From contig OZ038383.1 in assembly GCA_964036045.1 (NCBI GenBank), positions 107,716,925 through 107,780,924 on the forward strand: a stretch of DNA of 64,000 nucleotides, in the 5' to 3' direction. The notes below the pieces were generated by a model. It worked only from the letters and a program-made list of their open reading frames with translations. It made no database searches and was not told where the DNA came from. Each line of letters starts with the position of its first letter. Positions within the stretch are counted from its first letter, which is position 1. Both the position numbers and the translations under genes were made by a program. This DNA is from Eutreptiella sp. 'Long Island Sound 2002' (Eukaryota > Euglenozoa > Euglenophyceae > Eutreptiales > Eutreptiaceae). Below are positions 27,086 to 37,600 of this stretch, one piece after another.

Positions 27086-29584
27086 GAACTCCGCGGGACA
27101 GGTCACCTCGAACCCCTTGTTCCGCAATTTGCGGGCCATCCTCATGAAACGGCTTCTCTTCTTGGCGTTGCCGTCGTCACCACCTTCATGCTCACGCTTG
27201 GCTCCTTGTTCTTGCTGGGCCTGCGTCTGTGAGCGTGTGGTAGGTCCAGACTGCCCTCCAGAGGGCTCGGAGTTCCCCCCTAGATTAGGGTTGGGGTTAC
27301 CTCCGTTCTTGTCCTTGTTCTTGTTGTCGTTCTGGCGATTAGCGCCTCCTCCTCGTCCGCCTTGACCCTTGTCTTGACCACCTTGACCACGTCCTTTCGA
27401 CTTGCCCTTGCCGGAGTCGTTGCCTTTGGCCTTGCCTCCACCTTTGCCTGAGCTTTTGCCAGGATCTTCCCCCTTAAGCTTCGCTGATAGGCGTTGCTTA
27501 TGGTAGCACTCGTCCTCATAGTGCTTCCGCTTACCGCAGAATGCACACGTGATGGTGCAGCGGTAATGATCCGGCAGCTTCACCTTGGCGCCGGTGATCT
27601 TTTCCTGCTGCTTCCCCTGGACTACAAAGCAGTCTCGCTGCTCGCAGTCGGAGGCATGCTGCAGGTGGCCCTGTTCATCTCTGGCATCACACCAGAATAG
27701 CTCCTTCACGTTCTCCATTAGGCGGGCGTGGGCGTGTTTGGGGGTAGTCCCCTGCCCAGGTCGGGACCCTTGGTACCCTTTGCCTCCAGAACCTCCACCA
27801 CCAGGACGGTAGTGGTTCAGGTGTTGGTCGCTCTCCTTCTCCAGCGCCATCTCCAGGAGCAGCACGCATAGATCCTCGTAGCGGAGGGATCTAGCCTTGC
27901 GCTCAGCCGTCAGACGGCACTCGTCCCATAGCTCACGGGGGAGCTTGGAGCACAACCAAAACAGCAGGTCGTCGCTGCTGTAGGAACCGGGCGTCAGTCG
28001 TCCAGCCCAGTGGTCCAGGTCCGCCAACAGCTCGGAGACCCTGCCGGGTTTGGGGTTGTTGGGCAGGACGGGCAGGTTCTGGATCTTGGCCCTGATGGAG
28101 AGGTCTGTCTCGTAGGTTGGGTACTGCCTCTCCAGGGCAACCAACACGTCGGCAAAGGTGGCGGAGTTAGTGACGATCTGCCTGACCTGCTTCTCCAGGT
28201 ACTTCGTCTTGCAGCACTGCAGGAGCAGGTCGCACTTCACTCGCGCACTCGCGTGGGTTTGGCCGGTCAGTCGTAGGAACCGGCCAAAGTTCTCAGCGAA
28301 CTCGCTGAGGTCCTTGCCTGTGAACTCAGGCAGGTTCACCACTATCTTGGAGGTGGCAATAGCCTTCGCCTCCTGAGCTCGGCGTCCTTCAGGGCGTCGG
28401 GTCTTCTTCTTCTTCTTCTTCTTCTTCTTACCCTTGGGGTCCTCGGGGTCCTCAGGGTCTTCGTCATCCGATGGCGAAGAAGAAGTCATCGACGGCGGCC
28501 CATCATCGGAGGGGTCTCCGCCTAGATCACTGGAGCCATAAGGCTCCACGTCCACCATAGCCCTTAGGGCTGTCAGCCCCAGCTGGTCCAGCTCGGCCCT
28601 CGTCGAGTTCGTCCCGTGACTGTAGGGCGGCTGGGCTGTCCTCGGGACGAATGGACTTCTCGGTACTGCTGCAGGAGTCGGCATCGGTCGGCTCCTCAGG
28701 CTCCCCAGGGTATTTGTCAACCCCGCCGCCAGGTGGTTAGCCTGTACTCGGTGGGGTGACATTCCCACCGTCGTAGGTGACGCATGGGACGGGATCATCA
28801 GGGGCTGCAGTTTCTCCCTGATCTCTTGCGTGAGGTCGCTCACGATTTGCGAAGTGGCTCCTCGGAGCACCTCATTGATCTCCGACCGCGTCAGGGACCT
28901 GTTGGAGGACCTTCCCGATCCTCTACTCCTGCCGCCCAGAGATTCCGGTCCTTTCCTCAACCCACTCAGGGGTGCATACCCAGGTGCATAACCAGGAGCA
29001 TACCCAGGAACATCCATGTAGGTTCCAGTGGCGTGGAGTGGATGGGGATAGTCAGCTGCATACCATCGCGGCGCAGCGCTGGAAGCCACAGGCTCACTGG
29101 CAGTAGTTGCCTCATGGAGCGCAGTGGTTGGTGGGCCGATACCATAGGCGGGGTAGGGAGGCATGCCAGTAAAGCCTGTGCCCTCTGCCATAGGTAGGTT
29201 GGTTGTGGAAGTGGATGTTGTGGCGGCGGGGAGTGTGGTGGTTATGGGAGAGGGTGATGCTTGGAGGCCAGAAGCGCTTGGTGCGCCTTCGAAGGTAGGT
29301 ACATCCGTCGGGTCTTGCCCTTGCTCCTCTCCTTCGTCTGCTCCTTCCCCAGCATCCTTCTCGCTCTCGTTCTCTCTCTTCCTCTTCACAGGCTGAGGCT
29401 GAGAGACCACTTCCTTCACCGACAGGGCCCCAAAGGCCGTCTGGAGGCCATCCAAGGAGTCCTCCGCCGTATCCATTGGCCCATGTAAGGGCTCCACCGA
29501 AGGTACAGCGTCAGGTGCCGGCCTTGCCGGTGCCTCTGGCGCTGGCGCTGTGTTCACCTCGGCGTCCACTCTTCCTGGATCCAT
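27083..29584 (-). CDS. gag: Element A Gag
   Basis: ATG at 29584, 833 residues, long for Ty3/gypsy Gag. The N-terminus is Pro/Ala/Ser-rich with a repeat (VPGYAPGYAPGYAPLSG). A Lys run (KGKKKKKKKKKTRR) precedes the capsid-like part (VVNLPEFTGKDLSEFAENFG ... FLRLTGQTHASARVKCDLLL). The nucleocapsid has one zinc knuckle CAFCGKRKHYEDEC (CX2CX4HX4C) followed by a Gly/Lys-rich RNA-binding tail. It ends CPAEF-UGA-CGG in the same frame as Pol. Gag forms the particle that packages element RNA. Confidence 0.9.
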   Translation of the reverse strand: MDPGRVDAEVNTAPAPEAPARPAPDAVPSVEPLHGPMDTAEDSLDGLQTAFGALSVKEVVSQPQPVKRKRENESEKDAGEGADEGEEQGQDPTDVPTFEGAPSASGLQASPSPITTTLPAATTSTSTTNLPMAEGTGFTGMPPYPAYGIGPPTTALHEATTASEPVASSAAPRWYAADYPHPLHATGTYMDVPGYAPGYAPGYAPLSGLRKGPESLGGRSRGSGRSSNRSLTRSEINEVLRGATSQIVSDLTQEIREKLQPLMIPSHASPTTVGMSPHRVQANHLAAGLTNTLGSLRSRPMPTPAAVPRSPFVPRTAQPPYSHGTNSTRAELDQLGLTALRAMVDVEPYGSSDLGGDPSDDGPPSMTSSSPSDDEDPEDPEDPKGKKKKKKKKKTRRPEGRRAQEAKAIATSKIVVNLPEFTGKDLSEFAENFGRFLRLTGQTHASARVKCDLLLQCCKTKYLEKQVRQIVTNSATFADVLVALERQYPTYETDLSIRAKIQNLPVLPNNPKPGRVSELLADLDHWAGRLTPGSYSSDDLLFWLCSKLPRELWDECRLTAERKARSLRYEDLCVLLLEMALEKESDQHLNHYRPGGGGSGGKGYQGSRPGQGTTPKHAHARLMENVKELFWCDARDEQGHLQHASDCEQRDCFVVQGKQQEKITGAKVKLPDHYRCTITCAFCGKRKHYEDECYHKQRLSAKLKGEDPGKSSGKGGGKAKGNDSGKGKSKGRGQGGQDKGQGGRGGGANRQNDNKNKDKNGGNPNPNLGGNSEPSGGQSGPTTRSQTQAQQEQGAKREHEGGDDGNAKKRSRFMRMARKLRNKGFEVTCPAEF

Positions 29585-29669
29585 CTTAATCCGCCCTTCT
29601 GCTTGTATTTGCCTGCTCGGAGCACTGGTTGTACGGCGCGGGGTCGCTGCCGGTGCACAGAGACAGGCT

Positions 29670-29682
29670 GCCTCTGCTACCA
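29670..29682 (-). other. Element A primer-binding site (initiator-Met-like)
   Basis: Minus-strand TGGTAGCAGAGGC lies at the 5' LTR edge and resembles the plant iMet site TGGTATCAGAGC. Its first base overlaps the LTR. Confidence 0.75.
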
Positions 29683-30479
29683 GAAAAGTTTATAGTGTTT
29701 TCAGCACTGTGTTTTTGCTTCTCCTGCTGCTTGTTGTTGCTGTAGGGTGTCCTGCTGCTGGTTTTGGATGATGAAAAGCTTTTGTTTGTTGAAATACAGT
29801 AAAGCCAACTCAATCCAGGATAGCCCAAGCCAATAGTATGCAAGGAGAAGGTAATTCAGGATCAAAGCATGAAGGGCTGCAGTGTAAACAGTGAAAGATG
29901 ATTAGATATTCACAGAAACTGCAACTCAGGATACAAATGAATGCATATTCACAGAGATAGCTGAAATGTTTTGGGAAAAGAGTTAGAAAACTGCCTCAGG
30001 ATCACTCTCTCTCCATAGTGCCATCTTAGGAGATGTGCACTCTTTGTTTTGGGTCCCATATGTGCTGAGGTGGCATGGTATGTGGCGATGAGGTCACTGC
30101 CATGTCACATGGGATCTTCCTACTTAGTTAGGCTGACCAGGAATTGAACCCAGGACCTCTCAAAAAGAGGTGCCTAACCCCCTATGGTGCATACCACTAG
30201 GGCAGATAAGTATTCATGGAAAAACATAGATAAATTCATAGGCTCTACCTTAGGTATGTCAGTGCTCAGTCAACTCAGGAAAAGATGTTTTACTTCTGAT
30301 TGAAAGGGGATTAAGGGGTCCACTCCATATCCTGCTTGGGAGTTTGGTTCCATAGGTCAAAATGTGTTATCACAACTTTTGGCTGGACCAATACTAAGAT
30401 AAAAATGCATGGATGCTCAGTGCATCTCTAATACAACTAGAGTATGTCCCTAAGCAATGGAAAAGCACTTTTTCTTACT
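29682..30479 (-). repeat. Element A 5' LTR
   Basis: 798 bp, three substitutions by eye from the 3' LTR. It carries the same tRNA-like segment at 30133-30205. Confidence 0.92.
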
Positions 30480-30484
30480 CTTAG

Positions 30485-31892
30485 TGAGTCCATCAAGTTC
30501 CATCCTTGGCTTTGGGTCGAATCGTTTCATTCGATGAATCCCGATTCCAATTAGACATGACGGACGGGGACAAAAACACACGGACAACCATTGCCAAGGA
30601 GTTGTCGGACAAAGGGCAAACTCATGCGGTTAAGGCGGGTGGCTCCGCCACTGTCGTAGGAGGTAGTCTTGCCAATGGCTTTGCCACCCCGGCACACATT
30701 ATCTTTGCCGCGGAGAGCATTCAAGCCACTTGGACTGAGGATGCACCCCTTTCTGACATCCTTGATGTTAGCAAGGACCCCCCTCGTGTGTTTGCAGACT
30801 TTTTTGCATGCAACACCACTGGCACCGTGAAACATGATGATGGTGCCATCCGATACATTCAGTGGAACATCCTTCCTTTGTTTCAAGGATCCCACGCCGT
30901 TTCCCCCTCCAACCCCATCGTTTTGATTTGTGATGGGCACGGCTCCCACATGACATATGAGTTTCTCATTTTTTGTCGCAAAATGGGTGTTGTGTTGGTG
31001 TTGCGGCCCCCTTACACGGCCGCCGCCTTGCAGGGTGAGGAATCGTCGTAATTTCAAATTAGTAAAGGGAGGTTGGAGGGTTGCACGGCATAATAAGTTG
31101 GCAGAGTTGATCGCGAAGGGAAGGTACCGTATGGGCTTGGACCACTTTTGCAATTGCCTGTGTGCTCTGTGGCAAGAGGGCTTTTCAATTGCCAATAATC
31201 ATAGGGCATGGCATTCCATTGGTGTGGTCCCTTTTAGCCGTAAGGTGTATTCGGAGCTTGTGGAGATGGAACGGGCAGGGGATAAAGCATGTGCCACAGT
31301 TGATCTTGATGCATCTAAGTTAAATGTGCAAAACATGGTTCAAACCACGTTTGGAACGGACAACAAAGAAGAGGTTGTGGACCCCACAACACAAACCACA
31401 CGCTTGACAAGCTCCATGTTGTGGGACAAGGGTCCAATCACCTCTGATGTTTGTTTTGCTTTGGTGCGCACGGCTGCGGAGAAGCGAAAGGAAAAGGAGG
31501 ATGAGGATCCTAGGAAGAGGCACGCCCGAGAGGATGAAATGGCATCAAAGAAACAAGATGCTCGTGTCCTTGCCTCTTCGCTAACCACAGGATTGACTTG
31601 TGCCGACGATGTGCACAAGTTGATGGTAGAGCAACTAGGAACCATCCTTCTTAGTCGCAACGAGAAAAAGCCAAAAGAGAAAGCCGCAATGGTTGAAGCC
31701 GTTGTAGGTTGTATTGGGTTGCCGCCCGTGGCCGATGGTGCGCGTAGCTCCAATGCATCAGCCGCCCCCAATGTTGGCACACTTGCCTCCAGTTTGCCGC
31801 CCGTTCCCCTGTTGCCGGATGTGTCCTTCCCTTCTTTTCCCATGGCACTCCATCTCTTTGCATGTGCGATGCCCTCATCATCATAGAAAGAT
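30485..31892 (+). pseudogene. pogo/Tigger-like transposase, catalytic and C-terminal part
   Basis: After element A the gene resumes with GRIVSFDESRFQLDMTDGD (first Asp, near 30529). It continues to LICDGHGSHMTYEFLIFCRK and RPPYTAAALQ (second Asp, near 30932), the layout of the DDE_1 nuclease domain. A frameshift near 31035 follows. The next frame runs NFKLVKGGWRVARHNKLAEL, WQEGFSIANNHRAWHSIGVV and a charged tail (EKRKEKEDEDPRKRHARED). It is cut at 31892 by element B. DDE transposases cut and join transposon ends with a metal-binding acidic triad. This copy is dead through two insertions and several frameshifts. Confidence 0.75.
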
Positions 31893-32455
31893 TTCTGCCT
31901 TACACCCTAGCGCAAAGCAAAAATTCAGGATCAAACTTGCTGATGAAAGTCCACCATTGATTGTAGGTCCATGGTATAAAAGCCTTAACAAATGACCCAA
32001 AAATATGCACATGTCTCCGGAGTATTAAATACATGAAAAAGATATGTTTCTGTGGTTTCTGGGCCTTTTACTATCACCATAGTTCAGTTCTGACCTTTAT
32101 CTCTTAAAGTGCCCACTCATTAAGACTGGCCACCATGGAGCCATTCATGTGCCCCATCATGACCCATCATGTCATTTCTGCATCATGATCTGATTCTGTA
32201 CAATTGGACGTCTGAGAATCTGCCTGTCACCATCATCTTCAGTCATTCGTCAGATTTACTGAACATCTTCACTGGTCATGCAGTGCAACGTTGGATTTGT
32301 AGCATCATGCAGTGCATTCTGGGATCTGGGTGCATCGTGTGCATTAAAGTAGGAAATTCACTACATGGTTGATCAGAGTTCAGCTTAATAACAGAATGCT
32401 CATATAAATAGGCATGTTCGCAAAACGAAACAGCCTCGTGTGGATCCATCTAACT
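31893..32455 (-). repeat. Element B 3' LTR
   Basis: 563 bp. In element orientation it begins AGTTAGATGG and ends ATCTTTCT. On the plus strand CATATAAATAGG (about 32401-32412) lies 45 bp from the internal edge, facing the antisense ORF. Confidence 0.88.
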
Positions 32456-32467
32456 CCCCGTCTGCAG
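32456..32467 (-). other. Element B polypurine tract (weak)
   Basis: Minus-strand CTGCAGACGGGG abuts the 3' LTR. It is short and interrupted. Confidence 0.45.
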
Positions 32468-33498
32468 CGCTGCAAGTCCTTTGCGTGCGTCGCAAAAATA
32501 TAACCCTTAGATGGGCTCACAACATGCATGCGCAGTATCCTTACACCCATTTCTTGCTTGTAGTCAGACCTTAGGTGTTCTGCAAGAGCGCATGTGAGTT
32601 GCGCGTGTCGTTTGGGGCCGTGTTCAGTCAAGCTGCTTGCGCGCGCCGTCCTTCATCGCCATAATCTGTTCGTTGCGTAGCTGTGGAGGCGTCTGACACG
32701 TCCTTCAGCAGCTTTGCGTAGCGCGTACCTTGAATTCCACGCGTTGATCCTAGTGTCGTTGTCGCTGTAGGCAGTTAGGTTGATCTCCTTGTCGTCAGTC
32801 TGCAGGTAGCTGTAGTAGAGGTACTTGGTACTCATCCGTCGCTCTCTCGTTGCTCCGTCACTCTCGTAGTAAAGGTACTGGTACGGGCAAGTTGCTGAGG
32901 TGGACCTTCGTTAGCATCGCACAGACCGCGTCGTGGTTTGCGTGTTTGTTTAACAAAATCGCTGTCATCCTGCGAGCGTCCTTCGATCCCCTCGGCAGGG
33001 TGTAGTCACCGCACTGCCGTGATGGCCGTTGTACTGCTCACGAAGGTCAGCGTGCACGTGTTGGTTCGTTCATTGGTGGGAAGGGAATGAAATGATTGAC
33101 TCGCACAAGGAGTAAAGGATGTCACTGTACACCATTCCCACTCGGCGTTCACTGTTCGCTTAGTACCTGGGTGCCTAGGCATCTACCCCTGGTCACAGTT
33201 GCCTTGCGCCCTAGCTACCCAGAACCTCGCTGACGGAGTTCGCTGTTTTCAGCGTGCGTTTCATAAAAAAATTTTGTCGTATTTCCTCGCCCCCAGTCTC
33301 TTACACTCCTTTCTTCCCCCCTTCTCTGTCTTGCTCTCTCTCTCTCTTCTGGCTTTTCTGTTGGTTTGGGTCCTTGAGTTCGCGCGCGACAGTGGGTTAG
33401 AGGGACGCAAACTCCTGTTTTGGCACTTAAAACGATACCTAACTGCTGAGTGTAGTGCAGTGCCTTGTGTGGTTTTACAGCTTATTTACAAGGGAGTC

Positions 33499-34527
33499 AT
33501 GGTCCGTAGTAAGCCGTCCGGTAGAGCGGTGCCCAAGCCTAAGCCCAAGCCCAAACCCCAACTAGCCAATCCCTACCCAAAACTACCCCCTGCACCCAGT
33601 GTCCCCAGTGGCACTTTGTCCGAGCCCGTGCCCTTCCTACACGTGCTGTTGCCACTGCCGGCACCGGCACCCCCGGCGGTACCACCGCCGCCCCAGTTGG
33701 CACGTGCGCCGCTCCCTGCACCTTTGGCGCCACCGCCAATGCCATCTCCTTCTTCTTCTTCTTCTTCATCTTCTTCATCTTCTTCTGCTTCAGCATCTCC
33801 TGAGCCATCTGCCTCTGATCCGTTCTACCATTTCCCGCTCTTCTTCTCCGGCACTCAGCCTCCTCGCATTCCTCCTCCCATCACCAACACCCGCATCCCC
33901 TTCCCCCGCTCCTACCTGCGCGTCCAGTCCCTCTTCGGGCCTGGACGCCAGCTGGAGCCCGTCGGCCGCTGAGCGGTAGTGCCCAGCTCTGATGGGCTTC
34001 GGCTGCGCTGGACAGATGCTGAGCTGGACAGCATCCAGCTGAGCGAGCAGCATTGGCTGCCAGGAGCCGTGGACCGAGGACTGGTGCCTGCATTGGTGCC
34101 TGCAGCTGATGATCAGGCTGCGCCTGCGGCCGTTGATCCAGCTGTGCCTGTGGCTGATGATCCGGCTGTGCCTGGGGCTGTTGATCCGGCTGTGCTTGCG
34201 GCTGTTGATCCGGCTGTGCCTATGGCTGCTGATCCGTCTGTGCCTGTGGCTGATGATCCGGCTGTGCCTGCGGCTGTCATTCCGGCTGCAGTGGGTGAGG
34301 AATCCCCCGAGACGGTGTTGAAGTCGGAGCCGTCGGAGCCGTCAGTGAACGTGCTTGAGCCATCGCCCGTGGCATCCAAAGAGTCGGTGGACTTGGATGA
34401 AGCGTCGCCTGTGGCCTCCAGCGAGTCGGTGGACTTGGGTGAAGCGTCGCCCGTGGCATCGAAAGAGTTGGTGGATTTGGGTGAAGCATCGCACGTGGCA
34501 TACGAAGAGTCGGAGGAACTTGGGTGA
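33499..34527 (+). CDS. Antisense ORF inside element B
   Basis: ATG at 33499 follows an acceptor-like TGGTTTTACAG. The first 158 codons give a basic Pro-rich protein (MVRSKPSGRAVPKPKPKPKP, then a Ser run). An in-frame TGA at 33970 is followed, still in frame, by GLRLRWTDAELDSIQLSEQH, AVDPAVP-type repeats and three copies of a 14-residue acidic repeat (EASPVASKESVDLG type). It ends at 34527, about 75 bp from the convergent end of pol. No family recognised; low-complexity sequence may stay open by chance. It occupies the same place and orientation as the antisense gene of element A, without obvious sequence similarity. Confidence 0.4.
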
Positions 34528-34602
34528 AGAGTCTTCAGGTTCTTACTTGTTGTGCTTTTCGTGCTCCTTCCTACTCTTGATCTCTGCTAGTTTCAGCACC
34601 CT

Positions 34603-37600
34603 CTACAGTTCGTTGGCATTGCAGTAGTCCCGAAAGACCGAACTCACGTTCCCTTGGTCCAAGATAAACGGTGTGTAGGGTTCCCATGTTGCCTCGCCCA
34701 TAGAGTAACCCTCCCGCTTGACCAAGATTCTCCAGCCATGCCTATACTCCGAACGCAGTATAGCTTCCACCTTGTAAAAACCCTTTGCCTTCATCTCCTT
34801 CGTGTCCATATCCGGCAGCTGTCCTTCTCCTTCAGAAACCTCTGCCCTGCCGAGCTCCGACGTCATGTCCTCATCTTGATCGTCGTTGAGCTCACCCTCC
34901 TCAGCCGCCACTTCGTCATCGAAACCCTCCAAATCCAGGTCGTACTCGTCCATCAGGGTGTACCTCTTGAGGAAAGGGAAGCCGACTTCAATCTCTCCTC
35001 CAAACCTCGGACTTGCGCGATACTTTAACCGAACTAGGACCCACATCCGTGACCATAAAAGGACCATAGTAGGGTAGATCTAGGTCGTTCTTTTTCCAGC
35101 GCGGTAACCTCCTGTGGTGCACGAGTACCATGTCTCCGATTTCGTATTCAACTGGTTTGCGCCCACGGTTGCTGCGTGTGTTCTCATGTCCTCTCATCCT
35201 CTGAAGCAGTTCTTTGGCCTTACTTGCCAACGCAGCTGGTTTCTCCATCCACTCTTTCACCTTAGGATTCGCATCCCGCGGCGTCAGGAGCTCCATGTGG
35301 AAACCAGGACGACCGAAGAAGAGGTCGTGCGGTGCGAAACCAGTACGCGTGGACACCTCGTTGTTCATCAGGTATATTGCGTACGGTAGCACTCTCAACC
35401 AGTTCCTCCCCTTCTCCTGTGCCATGAGGATCCGCATCACTGTTTTGAAGGAGCGGATTTGCCTCTCGCAGAGCGCCTTCTTGGTGCGCACATAGGGCGT
35501 ACCCAATTGAATCTCGCAACCAAGTGTTTCTGGTACGCCTCGGTACCAGTTGCCTGCTGCTGTTAAGCGCACGTCCTGATCGGAGTGGATGACCTTCGGT
35601 AAACCATAGACTTGTACCCATTCTTCAAACAAAGTCTTCAGCACCGTCTCGCTGTCCCCGTTCTTGTTCATAGGGAAGACCCTTGCGAATCTGAAGAGCC
35701 CGCACGTGACCAGCAACGCAAAGTTGTGCCCGGCAAAGTGCGGCAGGTGCATGAAGTCGAGGTACACGACACAATTCACCATATGAGGTATCGGCACGTT
35801 TCCCATTTCTCCGCGATCGACTTGACTGTTGGGTTTCCCCGGGAGGCAGTGGCTGTCTTTCGTCACCTCGGTCGTAAGTTTCTTTTTCTTTGACTCGTTC
35901 TTGTTGCAGTGAAAGTGGCGGTCGAAGAACCACAAGGACCTCTGCACTGCAGGATGACCGTTGACCGTGTGGCTCCATCGGAGTGTTTCCTCGAGATGGG
36001 ATCCAGGTACACAGACTCGGTCTTCTTTGTACAGCGCGTCTTTAGTCATTGCCCACTGTTCGCCAGCGATCAGCTTGACCTGCCCTGGTTGCAGTTGCTT
36101 CATAATCGCAGCGTAATCCTTCAACAGTTCCTCCTTTCCCCACTTCTTCTGCGGTTGCGTGGTCTTTATGAACAGGTGGAGCTGCACATCCATCTTGGCG
36201 AATGCGTCTTTTGCCATTTCTTCCGAAGATTGCCCCAAGCGTTAGTCGAACGAGTTGCGGCTCAGGTAATCACTTTGCTCGTTCTTGAGTCCTTGGATGT
36301 GGTGAACAGCTAGTCGTAGTTGGGATAGGAATACCCACCATCGCCGTAGTCTCTTTTGTTCGGGCGGCGGTGAGTCCATAAAGTACTTGACCGAATCCTG
36401 ATCACAGAGCCATGTGATTGGAGTGTTACCAATGATCCTCTGTTGAATAGCGAGGACCGGTACTCCTCCTCGTAGTTCGTGCTGGTACGTGTGGTACTTG
36501 GAGCGAGCTGCATTTGACTTCCAATTCCAATGTCCGAGTGGAACAAGTCGCCACTCGTCTTCGTTGTACGAGTGCTTCAGACTGCCGTCTCGGTTTACCC
36601 CTTGTGTTCTGAGCCTTTCATCGATTTCGTGACACTGTTCAGGTCGGAGCGCTTGCCATTGAAAGAGAGTACCGCCTCCGCCCACGTTCGAACCGTCTGA
36701 GACGAAGACAATCTCTCCTTTCCCACTCCCAGAGGTATTGCTTTGCAGATTTTCTCCTTCAGTTCCTCCAACTTGTTTTTCTCCTGGTCTGTCCATTTCC
36801 ATGGGGTGTTGTCTTTGATGAGGTCGGTCAGTATAGCCGAGGATCGGTGAAATTCTTGACGTGGCGCCTGTAGAAGTTGCAACCTCCAATAAATTGCCTT
36901 ATCTTCTTGACTCCTTCGGCCTTCCCTTTGACTCCATCGATTGTAAAATCCATCAGTCGCTTCAGTTTGTCCTCACACGGTCCCCAGTGACCGTCTCCCA
37001 CTCGGAATCCAAGGTACTCTAGCTCAGTTTTGAGGAATTCGCATTTCTCCAGTTTGATACGGATATTCTGCTACACACACACGTCAAAAAACTCTGACAG
37101 CAACAGCAGATGGTCCTCGATCGAGTTCGTGCCTAGCAGCACGTCATCGATGTGAGCTTTGGCGACCGCTCCTCGTTCGAGCAACGCCTGGACTGCGGGT
37201 CGTTGTTTGAGGATGGTGAGCACCTGGTGCATCAACTCCTGGAACAGCGCGGGGGCGTTGGCGATACCAAAGGGCATGACCAGCCATCGGAACACCCTTC
37301 CGTTTGCTGCAGAAACGCCATCAACTCCTTGGCACGCTCCGTTCAATGGACTTGCCAGAACCCTGATCTTTTGTCCATCTTGGACTTGAACTTGCACGAC
37401 GCGGCATTTTCGATGGTGTTTTCCATCACAGGGACACTGCCGGCGTGCAGTTGGATCATCTTGTTCAACTTGCGATAGTCGACGACTAGCCTTTTCGCTG
37501 TCCATCCAGGTTTGGCCACCAAGAAACACGGCGAGCAGTGCACAGGGATTTCCGTGTCCTTGTAGGCTTCGCACATCCCCGCTTCCACCAGCTCTAGGAC

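Larger units (their letters stand above)
16480..30479 (-). mobile_element. Element A: complete, young Ty3/gypsy chromodomain LTR retrotransposon
   Basis: The element is 14.0 kb in the minus orientation, bounded by 798-bp LTRs that differ at only three positions by eye. A perfect 5-bp target duplication CTTAG lies at 16475-16479 and 30480-30484. A primer site for an initiator-Met-like tRNA follows the 5' LTR and a polypurine tract precedes the 3' LTR. Order from the 5' end: gag, in-frame UGA, protease, methyltransferase-like domain, Cys cluster, RT, RNase H, integrase, chromodomain. A further 4.9 kb before the 3' LTR holds an antisense gene and a 228-bp direct repeat. The one obvious lesion is a single-base frameshift inside RT. 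It inserted into the pogo-like transposase gene. Confidence 0.93.
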
